From Pasteurellaceae bacterium (GTDB lineage Bacteria; Pseudomonadota; Gammaproteobacteria; Enterobacterales; Pasteurellaceae), in the NCBI GenBank assembly GCA_900756875.1, contig CAAELW010000142.1:1-16601 (forward strand): a stretch of 16,601 nt of DNA, read 5' to 3'. Numbering within the stretch: position 1 is the stretch's first letter; every line of letters starts with the position of its first letter. Made by a program: the position numbers and the translations under genes. Below the pieces are notes generated by a model, which saw only the letters and a program-made list of their open reading frames with translations, was not told the origin of the DNA and did no database searches. This document shows, piece by piece, positions 14,686 through 16,601 of this stretch.

Positions 14686-14716
14686 AATAAGGCTGGGTCA
14701 TTGACTCAGCCTTATT
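14686..14716 (+). terminator. Terminator after rpsA
   Basis: A 14-bp stem (14686-14699 with 14703-14716, AATAAGGCTG core, one G-U pair) closes a 3-nt loop. The T-tract is short and interrupted (TTATTACTA), so it may act as an attenuator or an RNA-stabilising end as well as a terminator. Confidence 0.75.
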
Positions 14717-14731
14717 ACTACCAGCTATAAT
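14701..14731 (+). promoter_or_regulatory. Candidate ihfB promoter overlapping the rpsA terminator
   Basis: TTGACT (14701-14706) and a perfect TATAAT (14726-14731) are separated by 19 bp, longer than the ideal 17. The -35 lies in the loop and right arm of the rpsA terminator. The start would be near 14738, giving a leader of about 87 nt. Confidence 0.4.
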
Positions 14732-14824
14732 TAACAAGGATTTAGCGGTAATTTATTATGAACTAATGCATTACCTGTAAGTCTTAATAACAAGTTTAAG
14801 TATAAATTTAAAGGAGAGTTGACG

Positions 14825-15109
14825 ATGACTAAATCTGAACTAATTGAAAATCTATCAACAAAGCACCCAACTTTATCCGCAAAAGAAGTAGAAGGTATTG
14901 TAAAGGATATTCTTGAACTCATTGCACAATCTTTAGAAGAAGGTAATCGTATTGAAGTACGTGGTTTTGGTAGCTTCTCTTTACACCATCGTCAACCGCG
15001 AGTGGGCCGTAATCCTAAAACGGGTGATTCTGTAAAATTAGATGCTAAATCGGTACCGCACTTTAAAGCAGGTAAAGAATTAAAAGATCGTGTAAATGTT
15101 TTTGCTTAA
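14825..15109 (+). CDS. ihfB: Integration host factor subunit beta
   Basis: Pairs with IhfA to form IHF, a sequence-specific nucleoid protein that bends DNA sharply and supports transcription, replication and recombination. The protein has 94 aa, the same length as E. coli IhfB. Arg46 and Glu44 in the beta arm ([13 protein letters not shown]) and the intercalating proline of GRNPKTGD (Pro64) are present, and [14 protein letters not shown] is the family C-terminus. The start is ATG 14825, with AAGGAGAG at 14811-14818 as a strong ribosome site; a TTG two codons upstream is not needed. The position after rpsA is conserved in enterobacteria and Pasteurellaceae. An uptake sequence lies within the VPHF codons. 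A terminator follows. Confidence 0.97.
   Translation: MTKSELIENLSTKHPTLSAKEVEGIVKDILELIAQSLEEGNRIEVRGFGSFSLHHRQPRVGRNPKTGDSVKLDAKSVPHFKAGKELKDRVNVFA
15055..15063 (-). repeat. DNA uptake sequence in ihfB
   Basis: Exact complement of the core, spanning the conserved Val-Pro-His-Phe codons of IHF beta. Confidence 0.9.
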
Positions 15110-15128
15110 ACATTCAATCGATATCAAT

Positions 15129-15154
15129 AAAACGACACTTAGGTGTCGTTTTTT
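15129..15154 (+). terminator. Intrinsic terminator after ihfB
   Basis: A 10-bp stem (15129-15138 with 15143-15152; AAAACGACAC) with a TTAG tetraloop, followed by an uninterrupted T-tract to 15154, 19 nt after the ihfB stop codon. Confidence 0.92.
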
Positions 15155-15201
15155 ATTACAAATTTTGGCATAATGAAACTATTCTTAACAAGGAGATTGT
15201 G

Positions 15202-15495
15202 ATGATTAAATATATTCTCGGACTCATTATTGTGCTAGCTATCGTAATCGTTGCGGTAACTATAGGAGCTAATAATGATCAAGTAATCACCTTTAACTAC
15301 ATTGTTGCTGAAAGCCAATTTCAACTTTCAACGCTAGTCGCGATTTTATTTGGTTTTGGATTAATTTTAGGTTGGTTAATTACTGGATTCTTCTACTTAA
15401 AATTAAAATTTAAAAATATGTCGTTAGCGCGTCAAGTTAAACGTCAAACATTACAAATTAACGAATTAACGACTACTCGCGATAAGGCAGTATAA
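15202..15495 (+). CDS. lapA: Lipopolysaccharide assembly protein A (LapA/YciS)
   Basis: Small inner-membrane protein that works with LapB in controlling LPS synthesis through FtsH-dependent turnover of LpxC (known from E. coli). The protein has 97 aa. There are two membrane helices, at about 4-23 and 42-66, joined by a periplasmic loop with the DUF1049-like core NNDQVITFNYIVAE, and a basic cytoplasmic tail of about 30 residues that is probably helical (ARQVKRQTLQINELTTTRD). The start is ATG 15202, with AGGAG 6 nt upstream; the GTG one codon earlier sits too close to the ribosome site. A CATAAT at 15169-15174 may be the -10 of a lapAB promoter, but the -35 is weak. The stop overlaps the lapB start as TAATG. 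Confidence 0.93.
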   Translation: MIKYILGLIIVLAIVIVAVTIGANNDQVITFNYIVAESQFQLSTLVAILFGFGLILGWLITGFFYLKLKFKNMSLARQVKRQTLQINELTTTRDKAV

Positions 15496-16601
15496 TGCTT
15501 GAATTACTCTTTCTGCTTCTGCCAATAGCCGCCGCTTATGGTTGGTATATGGGGCATCGGAGTGCCAAGAAAGATCAGGAAGATATTAGTAATAAACTCT
15601 CCCGTGATTATGTCACGGGGGTCAATTTTTTGCTTTCTAATCAAACGGATAAAGCCGTTGATTTGTTTCTTGATATGTTGCAAAAACAAGAAACAGAAAA
15701 TGAAATTGAAAGCGACTCACAATTTGAAGCTGAGCTAACGCTCGGTAACCTTTTCCGTTCTCGAGGTGAAGTGGATCGTGCTTTGCGGATCCATCAAGCA
15801 CTTGATCGTAGTCCCAATTATTCTTTCGAACAAAAATTATTAGCTAAACAGCAACTTGCCAAAGATTTCATGGCGGTGGGTTTTTATGACCGCGCTGAAG
15901 CCCTTTACATCATTATGGTGGATGAACCAGAATTTGCTGAAAATGCACTGCAACAGCTTTTGGTGATTTATCAAAAAACAAAAGAATGGAAAAAAGCGGT
16001 TAATATCGCAGAGAAGCTTGCCAAGATCTCACCTAAAGAAAATAATGTGGAATTAGCACAATGTTATTGTGAATATGCCTTAAGCGGTGAACTTGAAAGT
16101 GCGGTCGAAAAACGCAGTATTTTACAAAAAGCGCTGAATGTATCTCCAACCAGTGTGAGAGCATCAATGCTGCTTGCTGATTTAGAAATGGCTAATAAAA
16201 ACTATCGTCAAGCCATTCATTTTTTAGAGAATATTCTTAATCAAAACCCAATTTATATTGGTGAAGTGCTGAAAACGCTCAAATATTGTTATGATGAATT
16301 AGGAGAGAGAGATAACTTTGAGTTATTCTTGATTCGAGCTAGCCAGCAGGTTAACAATACGAAAGTCGATTTAATGTTAGCAAGCGTGATTGAAGAGAAA
16401 GATGGTAAGAGTGCCGCACAATCAAAACTTTATCAACAACTTACCAAACATCCGAGTACATCTATTTTCCACCGTTTTATTCAATTCCAAATTGATGATG
16501 CTGAGGAAGGGCGAGGTAAGGAAAGCTTAATTTTGCTACATAAAATGGTCGGTGAGAGAATTAAGCAAGGCTTTGGTTATCGTTGCTCAAATTGCGGTTA
16601 T
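15495..16601 (+). CDS. lapB: Lipopolysaccharide assembly protein B (LapB/YciM), 3' partial
   Basis: Inner-membrane TPR protein that recruits LpxC to the protease FtsH and so limits LPS synthesis (known from E. coli). The frame from ATG 15495 stays open for 369 codons to the right edge; E. coli LapB has 389 aa, so only about 20-25 residues are missing. Seen: an N-terminal membrane helix (MLELLFLLLPIAAAYGWYMG), then SNKLSRDYVTGVNFLLSNQTDKAVDLF in two parts as the first helical repeats, about nine TPR units, and the first half of the C-terminal rubredoxin-type metal knuckle, C364-S-N-C367-G-Y. The second CxxC lies outside the window. The one-base overlap with lapA points to coupled translation. 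An uptake sequence lies at 16097. Confidence 0.95.
   Translation, partial: MLELLFLLLPIAAAYGWYMGHRSAKKDQEDISNKLSRDYVTGVNFLLSNQTDKAVDLFLDMLQKQETENEIESDSQFEAELTLGNLFRSRGEVDRALRIHQALDRSPNYSFEQKLLAKQQLAKDFMAVGFYDRAEALYIIMVDEPEFAENALQQLLVIYQKTKEWKKAVNIAEKLAKISPKENNVELAQCYCEYALSGELESAVEKRSILQKALNVSPTSVRASMLLADLEMANKNYRQAIHFLENILNQNPIYIGEVLKTLKYCYDELGERDNFELFLIRASQQVNNTKVDLMLASVIEEKDGKSAAQSKLYQQLTKHPSTSIFHRFIQFQIDDAEEGRGKESLILLHKMVGERIKQGFGYRCSNCGY
16097..16105 (+). repeat. DNA uptake sequence in lapB
   Basis: Exact core, coding Ser-Ala-Val in a TPR helix, with CGAAAAA following. Confidence 0.9.

Noticed and set aside
1..16601. CRISPR arrays, insertion sequences, prophage, tRNA or rRNA genes
   Set aside because: No spaced direct repeats, transposase, integrase or cloverleaf-like sequence was seen on reading both strands; short structures could still be missed by eye.

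Overview
The window looks like a chromosomal segment of a gamma-proteobacterium in the Pasteurellaceae, most like Haemophilus. It carries eighteen copies of the Haemophilus-type DNA uptake core AAGTGCGGT or its complement, about one per 0.9 kb. It is AT-rich, every recognisable protein is Haemophilus/enterobacteria-like, and the order dsbC-recJ-(dsbA-like)-mtn-TonB receptor-cmk-rpsA-ihfB-lapA-lapB is, from memory, close to that of H. influenzae. The species cannot be fixed from the sequence alone.

Left part (1-2570, + strand): the end of a dimethyl-sulfoxide reductase operon. It holds dmsB (its beginning lies outside the window), dmsC, a DmsD/TorD-family chaperone and a NapF-like ferredoxin. 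Together they form the electron-transfer subunit, the quinol-oxidising membrane anchor and two maturation factors for a catalytic molybdoenzyme, DmsA, expected just upstream of the window.

Middle (2642-4857): a UPF0283/YcjF-type inner-membrane protein runs convergently into prfB (release factor 2, - strand). The two share a bidirectional terminator built from two inverted uptake sequences. prfB keeps the classic autoregulatory +1 frameshift at an in-frame UGA at codon 26, so it must be annotated as a joined CDS of 365 aa.

Next block (4984-8905, + strand): dsbC (periplasmic disulfide isomerase), recJ (5'-3' ssDNA exonuclease), an exported DsbA-like thioredoxin-fold protein with an unusual CRVC active site, and mtn (MTA/SAH nucleosidase). 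The last three are packed with 3-nt or overlapping junctions. A bidirectional terminator separates mtn from a 955-aa TonB-dependent outer-membrane receptor (9003-11870, - strand), which resembles the haem-utilisation receptor Hup. A good sigma-70 promoter with a 17/19 Fur box over its -10 lies directly upstream, so this is an iron-repressed uptake gene.

Right part (12247-16601, + strand): core information and envelope genes in the conserved order cmk, rpsA, ihfB, lapA, lapB. They cover CMP kinase, ribosomal protein S1, IHF beta and the LPS-assembly-regulating LapA/LapB pair; lapB runs off the right edge. Terminators follow rpsA and ihfB.

No tRNA, rRNA, insertion sequence, prophage or CRISPR array was seen. 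This is mostly a conserved core region. The parts least covered by existing knowledge are the CRVC DsbA-like protein, the receptor with degenerate haem-receptor motifs, and the NapF-like protein attached to a DMSO reductase operon.
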